DNA of 64,000 nt, taken from the NCBI GenBank assembly GCA_038889235.1, contig JAWAHN010000002.1, positions 371,300 to 435,299 of the forward strand, in the 5' to 3' direction. Positions 51,022 through 60,048 of the stretch are shown here, piece after piece (the stretch's first letter is position 1; every line of letters starts with the position of its first letter). The notes beneath the pieces are model-generated. The model saw only the letters and a program-made list of their open reading frames with translations. It searched no databases and was not told where the DNA came from. This DNA is from Candidatus Jordarchaeales archaeon (lineage in GTDB: Archaea > Asgardarchaeota > Jordiarchaeia > Jordiarchaeales > Freyrarchaeaceae). The position numbers and the translations under genes are program-made.

Positions 51022-52137
51022 GTGGAGGAGCTTAATAAGTTTAGAACGCAGATTGCTATGTGCAACGTGTGCGCCTGGTGTAGAACAAAGTGCCCGGTTT
51101 ACAGCACCACAAAGTGGGAGTCTGAGGGTCCCAGGGGCAGGATGGTTCTGCTCAGAGGAGTTGTCTACGGCCTGCTCGAGCCGACACCAAGTGTCGTCGA
51201 AAAAATATACGAGTGTACTTCGTGCGCCATGTGCAACCTGAACTGCGACGCACAAATATCCCCCCTGGAAGTAATACTCGGCGCCCGGAGGGCCTTCTCT
51301 AGCGCCGGCATAGCTCCTCCTCCACCAAACAAGAAGATAGACGCGAGGGTTTTAAGAGACAAGAACCCCTACGCTGCTCCTCAGGAAGAGAGATTCCAGT
51401 GGCTAGACGTGTCTTTGCCCGAAAAAAGCGAGAATGTGTTGTTCATCGGGTGCGTCAACGCTTACAGGCAGACTGAAACAGCCAAGAACGTTGTCTCGAT
51501 ACTCACAGCCGCGGAGTACGATTTCACTGTGCTAAAGGGTGAAGTGTGCTGTGGGATGCACCCGTACTGGGATGGTCAAACCGAGCTGGCGAAGCAGCTA
51601 GCAGAGCAGAACACGTCGCTCTTCGACAAGGCGGGGGCTTCGACGCTGATCACCCCGTGCGCAGGGTGCTACTCAACCTTCCTCAAAGCTTACCCGCAGC
51701 TCGTCGAGAACTTCGGCTTCAAGGTCAAGCATGTCTCAGAGGTTATAAGAGACCTCGTGAAGGAAAGTGCCATCAAGTTAAAAGACGGAGCCGTCAAAGT
51801 CACGTATCACGACCCATGCCACCTTGGAAGGCACTGCAACTTTTATGACCCGCCTAGGGAGCTCATAAAGCTCATTCCGGGTGTCAAGCTCGTAGAAATG
51901 GAGAACATGATGGCTGAGGCAAACTGTTGCGGTGGAGGCGGCGGACTATTCACCTTGAAGCCGGAGTTGTCAGTTCGCATCGCCGAGAGACGGGTTAGGG
52001 AGGCTGAGGCAACGGGCGCGAAGTACCTTGTTACGACGTGCCCGCTGTGCAGAACAAACCTCGACCTGGCTTCTAAGAGGCTTGAATCACACGTGAAGGT
52101 GTGCGACCTAGTAGACTTGGTGGCCAGTCGCCTCTAA
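51022..52137 (+). CDS. GlcF/HdrD-type iron-sulfur CCG protein
   Basis: The 371-aa protein has two ferredoxin motifs, C-N-V-C-A-W-C-R-T-K-C-P and C-T-S-C-A-M-C-N-L-N-C, then two CCG domains, V-C-C-G-M-H-P and N-C-C-G-G-G-G-G. This is the GlcF/HdrD/LutA-like plan: electrons from the partner flavoprotein pass to the noncubane centre and on to an acceptor, perhaps a thiol/disulfide or quinone. It begins at the base after the glcD-like stop. Confidence 0.9.
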   Translation: MEELNKFRTQIAMCNVCAWCRTKCPVYSTTKWESEGPRGRMVLLRGVVYGLLEPTPSVVEKIYECTSCAMCNLNCDAQISPLEVILGARRAFSSAGIAPPPPNKKIDARVLRDKNPYAAPQEERFQWLDVSLPEKSENVLFIGCVNAYRQTETAKNVVSILTAAEYDFTVLKGEVCCGMHPYWDGQTELAKQLAEQNTSLFDKAGASTLITPCAGCYSTFLKAYPQLVENFGFKVKHVSEVIRDLVKESAIKLKDGAVKVTYHDPCHLGRHCNFYDPPRELIKLIPGVKLVEMENMMAEANCCGGGGGLFTLKPELSVRIAERRVREAEATGAKYLVTTCPLCRTNLDLASKRLESHVKVCDLVDLVASRL

Positions 52138-52156
52138 GCGGGGAGGCTGCAGCACT

Positions 52157-52825
52157 GTGTGCACGGTCAAGGCGGTAGTGTTTGACCTCGACGGAACCCT
52201 AATAAAAATTCCCTCAACAAATTTTTTCGACAAACTTTTGGTTAAAACCCTAAGCAAGCTGAACGTCCCAGTCCCCCCAGCAGGTGAAAGAGCAAAACTG
52301 TGGGTTAGCGGGCAGGGACACGAGGAACTCCTGAGGAGCTGGGGGGTGAGTGACCCGTACGTTTTCTGGAGGACGTTTGACGAACTAGACTACGAGACCA
52401 GAAGGGAACTAATAAGGCGCGGCGTCATACGCCCATATGAGGATGTTTCGTTTCTCGAGGATCTTAGCCTCAGGGTTCCTCTGGGCTTGGTCACTAATAC
52501 TTCCCCCAGAGTTACTTTTCTTGAAGTGGAAGAGTTCGGTCTCAGAAAGTTCTTTAAAGTCATAGTGGCTCTCGGAACGGAGAGGCAGAGCGAGGCGAAG
52601 CCTGAAACAGCAGGAGTGCTTGAAGCGTTCAGAGTGCTCGGGTGCCATCCTTCAGAGAGCATCATGGTGGGAGACAGTGACGCAGACGTGCTTGCCGGGA
52701 GAAAGGTTGGGTCAAAGGCCGTCGTGGTTAAACGCCCGCACGTAAGGTTGAAAACTGAGCCGGACGCATACATTGAAAGCCTATACGAGCTCAAGCAATT
52801 AGTCCACCAAACAAGAGATGTATGA
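52157..52825 (+). CDS. HAD-family phosphatase (phosphoglycolate phosphatase-like)
   Basis: The 222-aa protein has HAD motif I V-F-D-L-D-G-T-L-I, motif II region G-L-V-T-N-T-S, the Lys in A-K-P-E-T-A and motif IV M-V-G-D-S-D-A-D. A helical cap of about 70 residues follows motif I. The family includes phosphoglycolate phosphatase; lying 19 bp behind a glycolate-oxidase-like pair it could release glycolate from 2-phosphoglycolate, which would favour glycolate as substrate of the pair. This is inference. GTG start. Confidence 0.82.
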   Translation: MCTVKAVVFDLDGTLIKIPSTNFFDKLLVKTLSKLNVPVPPAGERAKLWVSGQGHEELLRSWGVSDPYVFWRTFDELDYETRRELIRRGVIRPYEDVSFLEDLSLRVPLGLVTNTSPRVTFLEVEEFGLRKFFKVIVALGTERQSEAKPETAGVLEAFRVLGCHPSESIMVGDSDADVLAGRKVGSKAVVVKRPHVRLKTEPDAYIESLYELKQLVHQTRDV

Positions 52826-53069
52826 AGACCAATAATCAACACCATAATTAACAATAGCAACCAAAAAAAGGAGAAAGCAAAGGTAAACAGGAACGAACCA
52901 TTAGAAAAACAAGATATACCTTTCTCAGCGACCATCGAAACATCACCCCCCATTACAAATCAAACACGAGGGACAACGTTTCATCATCTACAACATAAAT
53001 TTTCAAACATACTCAAAATATTCACGAAAAATTCATGAAAACAAGTAAAGGGAGGCATGTGAAAGGGGC

Positions 53070-53777
53070 TTACACTGTGTATAGTTCTACCCCATGTGTT
53101 ATGCAGGCCGTTTTTGCCTTATCGTCAGCATAAGGGGAGACTATTATCAATCGGTCGACTTTCCTACCCTCGACTTTACTGTAAAATTCGGCTTTCCTCT
53201 TCACAAGAAAAACATCCGAAATTTTAGCATGCGATGTGACCTCAACAAGTATAACTTTTCCATCCGAAATCGCCAGGTCTATTTCAACTTGCTCCTTATA
53301 ACCGAAAACGTATCCTTCATGGTCAGTGCGAATCCACCTCTCCACCTTGAAGCCGAACTCCTTCTCCAGTATCCCTCTCAAGCTCTCCCTGAAGCACTCT
53401 TCAGCCATAATCCCCCATCTCGCACCCAAAGCATCCAACTTCCTATTTATAACACTAAAGTCCTCCCTGAGACTCCTGACCTCCTCCCACAGCTTGTTCT
53501 GCCCTTCCCTGAGACTCCTGACCTCCTCCCACAGCTTGTTCTGCCCTTCCCTGAGACTCCTGACCTCCTCCCACAGCTTGTTCTGCCCTTCCCTGAGACT
53601 CCTGACCTCCTCCCACAGCTTGTTCATGTTCTCCCATAGCTTGATCTGGTTTTCCTCGAGTTTGTCCATTCTTTTGAGTATTTCTGCTAGTCCCAAGTAG
53701 CCTGCGACAGCATACCTGAACTCCTTGTCCCTCTCAAGAAGCTCCATGAACCTCTCCTTTAACTCGACGTCCATCAC
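53070..53777 (-). CDS. Coiled-coil repeat protein with PD-(D/E)XK-like nuclease domain
   Basis: The 235-aa protein has a short helical head, then four tandem 14-residue units (N-K-L-W-E-E-V-R-S-L-R-E-G-Q) forming a coiled coil at about 48-105, then a C-terminal domain with E-V-W-type strands: Q-V-E-I-D-L-A-I-S-D-G-K-V-I-L-V-E-V-T-S-H. The E-I-D ... V-E-V-T order matches the restriction-like PD-(D/E)XK core, as in DUF3782-type archaeal proteins. The DNA target is unknown. It is adjacent to the decaying accessory region. Confidence 0.65.
   Translation of the reverse strand: MMDVELKERFMELLERDKEFRYAVAGYLGLAEILKRMDKLEENQIKLWENMNKLWEEVRSLREGQNKLWEEVRSLREGQNKLWEEVRSLREGQNKLWEEVRSLREDFSVINRKLDALGARWGIMAEECFRESLRGILEKEFGFKVERWIRTDHEGYVFGYKEQVEIDLAISDGKVILVEVTSHAKISDVFLVKRKAEFYSKVEGRKVDRLIIVSPYADDKAKTACITHGVELYTV
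53465..53632 (-). repeat. Four tandem 42-bp repeats inside the coiled-coil gene
   Basis: Near-identical units begin at 53465, 53507, 53549 and 53591; each encodes 14 residues. Exact period and identity at DNA level, not only at protein level, mean recent duplication; copy number may vary between strains. Confidence 0.9.
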
Positions 53778-54014
53778 GCTCCCTCACTATACAAAGTGTT
53801 AAGTTGCTTATTTAAACGTGCCCTAAAGGAGATCGTTGGCGACGCTTCATAACCCCCAATGACATCACCTGCTTAATCCTCAACGAAAAAGCAATCAACG
53901 CCCATTTCTACTTTTCCATGTCCCGATTTCATTAGAAAAAGTAAATGATAATTTAATCCACTTATAGATGAGCGCCTGCATTGTTTTAAAAGGGGGTTCG
54001 CTGAGGGAGGGGGG

Positions 54015-54650
54015 TTATGTAGGATACAGTTCTTTGAGGTCGAGGAAGATCAGCGACAACATTATGAACGCTACGAAGAGTAATACGTAAGCAAAGTAGT
54101 ATATAAAAAAGAAGAGAATTGTATTCATTAACCAAGGTAATGGTTGCAATAGTAAATATGGTAATAATAATGAGAAAGAGGCGATGATGCTGAGGATCCC
54201 TGCGATTAGGGGTGCTGAGCTTCGTGTGGTGTAACTACGCATAGTTATGCTGGCAATTCCAAATCCTATGAGTGAAAAGCAGGGAATATTTAATATCAAG
54301 AGGTAGTAGGGGAAGCCAAATATGGCTTCTTGATGCCACGAGTATAAGTTAAAGGCATAAAGCTGACGGAAAAAGTAAACAAGGGTGAGGACGGCCACGA
54401 TTGAGCCTGTAAGTCCAACTATGAAGGCGGCCAAGTAAACGTTGCGCTTAATGATTTTGTAAACGCCGTAAAAACCTATACTGATTAGAGTAAAGCTTGC
54501 AGACGCTAAAGCCAGCTCGCCAAACAACGACGGGCCAGTAGATCCAAAGGGGACTGGCAGCGTTAAGCCGAAGCCACTAAGACGGATAAGGCTTGCCAAG
54601 GCTCCTATTAGGCCACCTAAAAAGCCTGCCATCAACTTCCAGTCAGACAA
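54015..54650 (-). CDS. Six-helix membrane protein, unknown (family copy 1)
   Basis: The 211-aa protein has about six membrane segments and few charged loops. A stretch S-I-T-M-R-S-Y-T-T-R-S-S-A-P-L-I-A-G-I-L aligns with S-I-S-T-R-E-W-T-T-R-P-F-M-A-G-A-V-G in the protein ending at 59620, and both have an N-terminal G-x-x-G-G-x-I-G-A block. The two are therefore related. Function unknown. Confidence 0.6.
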   Translation of the reverse strand: MSDWKLMAGFLGGLIGALASLIRLSGFGLTLPVPFGSTGPSLFGELALASASFTLISIGFYGVYKIIKRNVYLAAFIVGLTGSIVAVLTLVYFFRQLYAFNLYSWHQEAIFGFPYYLLILNIPCFSLIGFGIASITMRSYTTRSSAPLIAGILSIIASFSLLLPYLLLQPLPWLMNTILFFFIYYFAYVLLFVAFIMLSLIFLDLKELYPT

Positions 54651-55294
54651 CGCACAACCCCCACAACACCACAGTTTTTAAGGAGAAAAACACCTCACTC
54701 TCCCTTTTTCACACCCTCCAGTTCCTCATCTGGTATCCTTAAGACCTTACATAATATTTCCTTTTAAGGCAACTTATTATTTGGTAAGACTTATGCTGTT
54801 TTTGAAGCGTTTAACCTAAAACCGTTGAAAGTGAAGTGGTCAGACCACCCGATCGCCTTGCCTCTACGAGAATATCCTCTTTGACGAAATGAAGAGTACG
54901 GTCAGATAATGGGTGCTGTCAGCATTAAAACGAAGCCAACGAACAACACAAGATACCAAGCGTAGCCAGTAAAGAATATCCCACTCAAGACGCACAGTAT
55001 AAGGGCGAGGAAGGGTCTCGCTTGTTGAAGCTACCCTCCTACTATTATATTTGCAACCTCACTTTGAGTCATTAATATGGACATTTTAAGAGAAAAGATA
55101 AAATCGTAGGAAGCAGAGAATCGAGCAACTATTTTACGTTGAGATTAAATGGTTAGCTTAAACCTGAAATGTCATTTGCTTGAAAATGCCTCTCTTACCT
55201 TGTTTGATTTTATAGACAAGGGTGTTCTTTAAGGATGCAATTATAAAAGCGCCGTAAGTCCTATTACACAAAAAAGAGAGTTAAACCGAGAAGT
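54651..55294. other. Intergenic region with gene remnant
   Basis: AT-rich, 644 bp. Apart from the minus-strand remnant at 54902-55027 (listed separately), no coding frame is seen. The remainder probably derives from decay of neighbouring membrane/surface genes. Confidence 0.5.
54902..55027 (-). pseudogene. Fragment of the six-helix membrane protein family (copy 3)
   Basis: A minus-strand frame ending in TGA at 54902 reads A-R-P-F-L-A-L-I-L-C-V-L-S-G-I-F-F and then Y-L-V-L-F-V-G-F-V-L-M-L-T-A. It matches T-R-P-F-M-A-G-A-V-G-V-L-S-I-I-S-G and H-L-V-L-F-I-S-F-A-L-M-L-T-A near the C-terminus of the protein at 58878-59620. Upstream the frame is closed by a stop, so only the C-terminal piece survives. 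Confidence 0.6.
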
Positions 55295-55833
55295 TTATTG
55301 TTGTGAGTGAAAATTAATAATAGAAATAGAAGGTGGAGAAAGGCGTTTTTCTGCCAGCACAGTAAATGAGACGGTCGCCATGGACATGTTACCCGCTTTG
55401 TCGTAAGCTATCACGGTTATAGTGTGAGTTCCATCGCTGGGCGATGGAAAAGTATAATTTGTTGATGTTCCAACGTCAATCCCCACGTCGTTGTCTATTC
55501 TTCAATAGTTTATTCCGCTAACAGGGTCGTCACCACTCCAATACACAGTAACTGATGATGCATTTAGAAGCGAGCCTGCTTTTGGCGAAGTAATAGTTAG
55601 CGTCGGGGTAGTGTCAATATGGAATGGCCCTATGTGGTAAGCCGTGTCTGCCCAATTTCCTGCCTGATCACATGTCCTTCTATTGAGGTACCAGCACCAT
55701 CAGGTAGTGGGGGCTGGTTAGGCTGGTATTTGCAACGTCTACTGTCGTGTCTGGTATTGTCGGGGGCATTACTCCACAGTATGGAGAAACCATAGACTCC
55801 GCTATGCAAGTCTGAGGCATTGTACCAGCGCAC
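55295..55833 (-). pseudogene. Ig-like surface protein remnant, part downstream of the IS
   Basis: In shifting minus-strand frames one reads V-R-W-Y-N-A-S-D-L-H-S-G-V-Y-G-F, then C-D-Q-A-G-N-W-A-D-T-A-Y and P-T-L-T-I-T-S-P-K-A-G-S, a stop (TGA near 55502), and N-D-V-G-I-D-V-G-T-S-T-N-Y-T-F ... V-I-A-Y-D-K-A-G-N-M-S. These are repeated bacterial-Ig/cadherin-like modules (Y-D-x-A-G-N is typical). At least two frameshifts and one in-frame stop show decay. The upstream part lies beyond the IS at 57676-57815. Confidence 0.75.
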
Positions 55834-57002
55834 CGTTGTCGGATAGTTAACTTTTTTTATAACTATCCATTCCACCTCTTTAAGTTCATTGGTGGCTTTC
55901 GCCGCCAACGGTAAAGGACGGCACATCGGGAGCTTCATAGCTATGTTCCAAGCGGCGACAAGGTGTCTATCTGACTGGAACCCGCACCGCCTACATTTGA
56001 AGACATGCCCATTCGGCTTACTAATTTCGCCACATATCGGGCATGTTCTGGAGGTGTTCTTAGCGTCAACGGTTTCCGGCTTAAAGCCATGCTCCATCGA
56101 CTTATAAGAAATGTAAAGCTGGATTTTTCTAAATGGGATGCTGTGGAGCCTTCTATTCATCACCCTACCATACCGTATCCTCTCCCTGATATGGGTGAGC
56201 TCCTCCATTACAGGTCTAGCGTTTTCCTCGGCAACCACACCAGCTACAATCTTCGCCGCCCTATGAAGTATGTCGTTTACTCTCCGCTCCTCCCTCCCAG
56301 AATACTTCGCCAGCAGCCTAGCTCTTGTTCCCCCAAGGTCTTGCTCTGAATGCTCCTCCTCTTCCTGAAGTACCTGCCTCTAATGTGTTTCGCCTCACTT
56401 ATATCTATCTTGATGAACCTAACCTTACCCGGCTTCACAACAGCCAAATCTACACCACCCTCGTTAACATCGATACCCAGTATGCCTTCAGCCTCTCTCT
56501 CCTCAACAGTCCTCCTAAAAGTAACATGAAGATAGTATTCATTATTGGACCTCACAAGCCTCGAACCTTTAACCTGCCAACCCATGAACTTCCTTGAATG
56601 CTCATGAACCCTGAACGGAATCGTAATGTGTCCTTTGTGCGTAGCCAGCCTTAGACTCCCCCAACTGAACCAGAACAGGTGGGCATCGTCCAAGAGGATG
56701 CTTATCTTTTCAACTCTTGGAGGACCAGTTTTCTTTCTCCTCTTCCTAGAGAGCCTCCTGTAGGATTTGAATATGCTTAGAGCCTGTGTTATAGCCGTAT
56801 AAATGTAATGGGATGGGTGGTTCGGATACTTCGTCCTCAGCTCCTTATAAATTGCTTCATGAAGCCTCCTACGTGAGGTTACATTTAAACGTATAGCCCT
56901 ATCCAAACATGCTTTAACCATCTCTGAGTAAGTCTTGAAGAGATCCTCGAGAATTGCCGCTTGTTCATCGTTGGGCTGGAGCTTAAAACTTGCAGGTTTC
57001 AT
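55834..57002 (-). pseudogene. tnpB: tnpB (IS607/IS605-type RNA-guided nuclease), frameshifted
   Basis: The first frame (57002 to 56277) holds the N-terminal helical part and RuvC-I (G-I-D-V-N-E-G-G-V-D-L). It ends after a shift near 56240-56330. The second frame (56238 on) continues with V-A-E-E-N-A-R (RuvC-II Glu), the zinc finger C-P-I-C-G ... C-R-R-C-G and D-R-H-L-V-A-A-W-N-I (RuvC-III). The frame has no stop of its own and runs past the element edge into the Ig-like gene, ending at 55630. The ATG overlaps the tnpA stop. Confidence 0.85.
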
Positions 57003-57617
57003 TCAGCAATAAGCTGTTTGACACCCTCAACAACCTTCTCGTACTTGTGGCTTCTCAATCCGTATAGCTTTTCAGCAAAGCTTGAAACCAAAGTGATGAG
57101 GTCCTCTATCTTGGTAGGCATCTTTAGGCGCCTCACCGTTAACGACTTCGATTTTTACGTTGTGAGAGGCGAAGTAGCGCTCTAGGTATTTGAAGCCGAA
57201 CCTCGTAAGCCTATCCTTGAAAGCTATTATGACGGCTCCTACCCCCCTTTCTCAACTATATCAAAGATCTTGTTCAGCGACTTTCTGTTCTCGTTGAGTC
57301 CGCTTGCCACATCCTTCTAAGATCGCGACAACCTCATACCCCTTCGATTTGGCGTAACTCAGTAAACTTTGCTTCTGCCCCTCTAAATCCCCTTTCTGGT
57401 CATGAGGGGAAACTCTGGTATAAATCACGGCTTTTTTGGGCATGTCTGTTTTAGCGATGCCCATCAAACGCTCAACTTCACTCTCAGGTATTCTCCTACC
57501 ACCAACAGTCCTAACAACTCTAATCTTCCCCTGCCTATCCCATTTTCTAAGCGTATTTGGATGAATGCCTAATCTCTCGCAGGCTTCGCTAAGCGTCAAC
57601 AACCTCTCAATCATCAT
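56999..57617 (-). pseudogene. tnpA: tnpA serine recombinase of IS607, multiply frameshifted
   Basis: Residues 1 to about 55 are a MerR-like helix-turn-helix (A-C-E-R-L-G-I-H-P-N-T-L-R-K-W). Then K-A-V-I-Y-T-R-V-S with the nucleophile Ser begins the resolvase domain. Continuity needs at least three frame changes: after I-L-E-G (to D-V-A-S-G-L-N-E-N-R), after E-K-G-G (to G-A-V-I-I-A-F-K-D-R-L-T-R-F) and after N-G-E-A-P-K (to I-E-D-L-I-T-L-V-S-S-F-A). It ends at TGA 56999. Confidence 0.85.
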
Positions 57618-57675
57618 ACAAAAATGTTAAGAAAAGTTATATAAAGAGAGTTATCTATTCAGGAACTGCTGCAAA

Positions 57676-57815
57676 CCCAAACTGTATTATCGTTAGACCA
57701 AGCATTGAGAGCATAGTCTGAAGAGTAATATGATGGGTTTCTGGGCTGGGATAGCTTGTTATGAACTGTGACCTTTGAGCACGTTTTTCGGTTGGAAGAG
57801 GCGTTCACGTTGCCC
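57676..57815 (-). pseudogene. Ig-like surface protein remnant, part upstream of the IS
   Basis: The minus-strand frame reads V-T-V-H-N-K-L-S-Q-P-R-N-P-S-Y-Y and S-D-Y-A-L-N-A-W-S-N-D-N-T-V-W-V up to the IS edge. This is the linker style that precedes each Ig-like module and continues in sense with V-R-W-Y-N-A-S-D on the far side of the IS. No start region is seen, so the 5' end of the gene is already lost. Confidence 0.65.
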
Positions 57816-57888
57816 TAAACGAATTTTTTTATGATGTTGAGTTGTTCTTAGTATAGAATTCTGTTGTGTTTGTGGGGGTGTTGGCGAG

Positions 57889-58877
57889 TTGGGTGCTGGG
57901 TGGGGGTTGCGCCTGCTTCTCGTTGTTATTGTAGTTGTGGCTGCTGCAGCCATGGCGGCTCCAGTTGAGGGCTGGGCCCACCTGCCCGCGGAAATAAACC
58001 TGTCATCCGCCTCCGGTGCCCCTGTGCTGCGGGGGGCGCCCTCATCATAGACTCGGACTACAACTTCACAGGAGACATCAGCAGACCGGTAGTTGTGGCG
58101 GTGGACAACATCGTTATAGACGGGAAGGGGTACGGGCTGATTGGCGGCGGTTCCGGCTGCGGATTCAACCTAACAGGAAGAACTAACGTAACCATAAGGA
58201 ACGTGGTGGTCAAAGGCTGGAAGATAGGGTTCCTACTCGACAACAGCCACAACAACACGATAACAAACAACACCGTGAAAATAACGGTCACTGAAAGCAC
58301 CGGGTTCGAACTCCTTAACTCAAACAACAACACCCTCACCGGCAACACTATAAGTGGAGAGAGCTGGGAGTGGTCTCCACCACTAGTAATTAGGGAGGGA
58401 GATGGTTGGGGTTTCCGCCTCAATAGTAGCCATGGTAATGTTTTGGCGCGAAATGTTGTCTCGTTTCTCCGTTATGATGGCTTTTACTTGTTTAATAGTT
58501 CGCATAACATGGTTTCGGGCAACACCATATAAAATATACTGCAGGGGCCGCCCTTTCGCTTGAGAGCTCAAGCCATAACGCCCTTACAGGCAACACCATC
58601 AAGTACTGTTACCAGACGATAAATCTTCGGTATAGTTCGGATAACGATGTCTCGGGCAACATCGTTATAAGTGTGTGGGGTTACGAGGAATTGGCCGGAA
58701 ATAATACTGTTGTCATTACTGGCCCATTTATACTGGCTGCCATGCTGTATAATGCCTGCGTTTCACTCTGCCTCCACCAGCAGAGCGTGCTCCCAGCCTC
58801 AGCCCTAGTACTGGCGGCATCCCTGGCAGCGGCCGCCATAATAGCAGCCGCCTATAGGAGGATTACAGGGAGGGGAG
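57889..58877 (+). pseudogene. NosD/CASH-type beta-helix surface protein, frameshifted
   Basis: A signal-peptide-like start (L-R-L-L-L-V-V-I-V-V-V-A-A-A-A-M-A-A-P) is followed by a frame change in a G-run near 58029-58034. Then a right-handed beta-helix with N-N-T-x-T-x-N-x-x repeats runs 58050-58532 (I-V-I-D-G-K-G-Y-G-L, S-H-N-N-T-I-T-N-N). Another shift near 58530 leads to N-T-I-K-Y-C-Y-Q-T-I-N-L and a C-terminal membrane anchor (S-A-L-V-L-A-A-S-L-A-A-A-A-I-I-A-A-A-Y). NosD-like proteins are exported; specific function unknown. Confidence 0.75.
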
Positions 58878-59620
58878 GGATGATGCCTAGAGACGCCTCC
58901 GCTGTTGGAGCAGTGGGAGGAGCGATTGGAGCAATGGCAGCAGCAACTGGAATAGCGTGGACCACAACAACAAACACGCTACTAACAGAAACAAACACAT
59001 ACTTATTTTACTTCGAAAGGTTTTTGCTCGAGTCTCTTAACTCCCCCATCTTCCGTATTCCTTCCATTGAGTATGAGTATTACTCTTTGATTGTGCCTGT
59101 TTATCCTTCTTTCTGGTCGTTCTGTGTGCTTTCAGCTGTGCTGTTTGCGCTTCTCACTGCAGCCAGCATGCTCATCTGCGTCGGCTTTCACGGCTACAGG
59201 GCCGGTGAGCTCGTCGGATTAAAGAGAATAGCGTTCGCCATAGGGGGAGCAGCGCTAGGGGGACTACTCATATTAACGGGAGCACTAACAACAGGGTACA
59301 TGTACGCCCGCGCGATAAGGGGGGAATACATGATCTTTACCGTGCCTGTACCTGCACCGAATCTCTCTCTTGCGTGGTTGGGCTTCGTCGTGTTAGGCCT
59401 ATCCGCTATACTGCTTGGCTCGGTGAGCATTTCTACGCGTGAATGGACGACAAGGCCCTTTATGGCTGGTGCCGTAGGGGTCCTAAGCATCATAAGCGGA
59501 GTAGTCTTTCTGTTCAGCTACATTTGGCATCTCGTGCTGTTCATCAGCTTCGCGCTGATGCTGACGGCATCCATCCTTTGGATTATATCTTTCCTCTCAT
59601 CAAAGAAAGCGTACTCCTAG
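58878..59620 (+). CDS. Membrane protein, unknown (family copy 2), possibly fused to NosD-like tail
   Basis: From ATG 58878/58881 (behind GGGGAGGG) the product has about 245 residues with six membrane segments and resembles the protein at 54015-54650. The upstream NosD-like anchor is in the same frame without a stop (frame open from 58673), so either a read-through fusion arose or two genes were joined by loss of a stop. Function unknown. Confidence 0.6.
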
Positions 59621-60048
59621 AGGCGAGGCCGCTTAATGATGAGGGTGAAACTAGTCGGATTTTCAATCGACTGAACGCCTTAAAACCGCGAAGCAAAACT
59701 TGCCTGATGTGAGGGTTGTTGGGTTTCGCTTTTTCTTTTCGTGGAATTCTTGGTGGTTATTAATTTTCTGCGAAAGAGACGCGGTACTCATCTCAGGCAA
59801 CTGACTTCTTCATTTCGATGGCATGGCTCGAGTGGGCAATGTTTCGGTGATCTCGGTCTTTCTTCCTCACGTTCCTGCCGTGATAATTCTTTGTGGAGTG
59901 AAATAAGGATCTGGATTTTCTCAGGGAATTTAATCATTAACGTTGCTTTTCTTTTTCGAGGATGTCGAAAAGTTTAACTTTGAGGAATCTTACAAATTCT
60001 CCTGCAGTTTTAATGGGGGTTCTTCTCTCTTTCTTGGAGGTCAAGTGG
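59621..60048. other. Intergenic region without recognised gene
   Basis: 428 bp. A 78-codon frame at 59741-59977 and the extension of the next gene upstream of 60049 lack coding character and a ribosome site. TTTTCTTTTTCG and similar T-rich stretches near 59946-59957 do not form a clear TATA box. Confidence 0.4.

Larger units (their letters stand above)
55834..57677 (-). mobile_element. IS607-family insertion sequence (degenerate)
   Basis: The element holds a MerR-type plus serine-recombinase tnpA and a tnpB. Its limits are deduced from the interrupted Ig-like gene: joining ...GTTTGGG (minus, 57676) to TGCGCTGGTAC (minus, 55832) restores N-T-V-W-V-R-W-Y-N-A in frame. Both junctions fall at GG dinucleotides, the crossover preference of IS607 serine recombinases. 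The length is about 1.84 kb with no target duplication. Both genes are frameshifted, so it is probably immobile. Confidence 0.75.

Noticed and set aside
53465..53632. CRISPR-like periodicity of the 42-bp repeats
   Set aside because: Units are directly adjacent without spacers, lie in frame in one gene and encode a coiled coil.
54651..59000. Possibility that the many frameshifts are sequencing errors
   Set aside because: All other genes in the window are intact, and the shifts cluster in transposon and surface-protein genes, which is the usual pattern of real decay. Resequencing would settle it.
59634..59712. ATGATGA with two later CTGA motifs, a second C/D-like arrangement
   Set aside because: Box spacing (28 nt before the first CTGA) is too long, C' is missing and no terminal stem is found.
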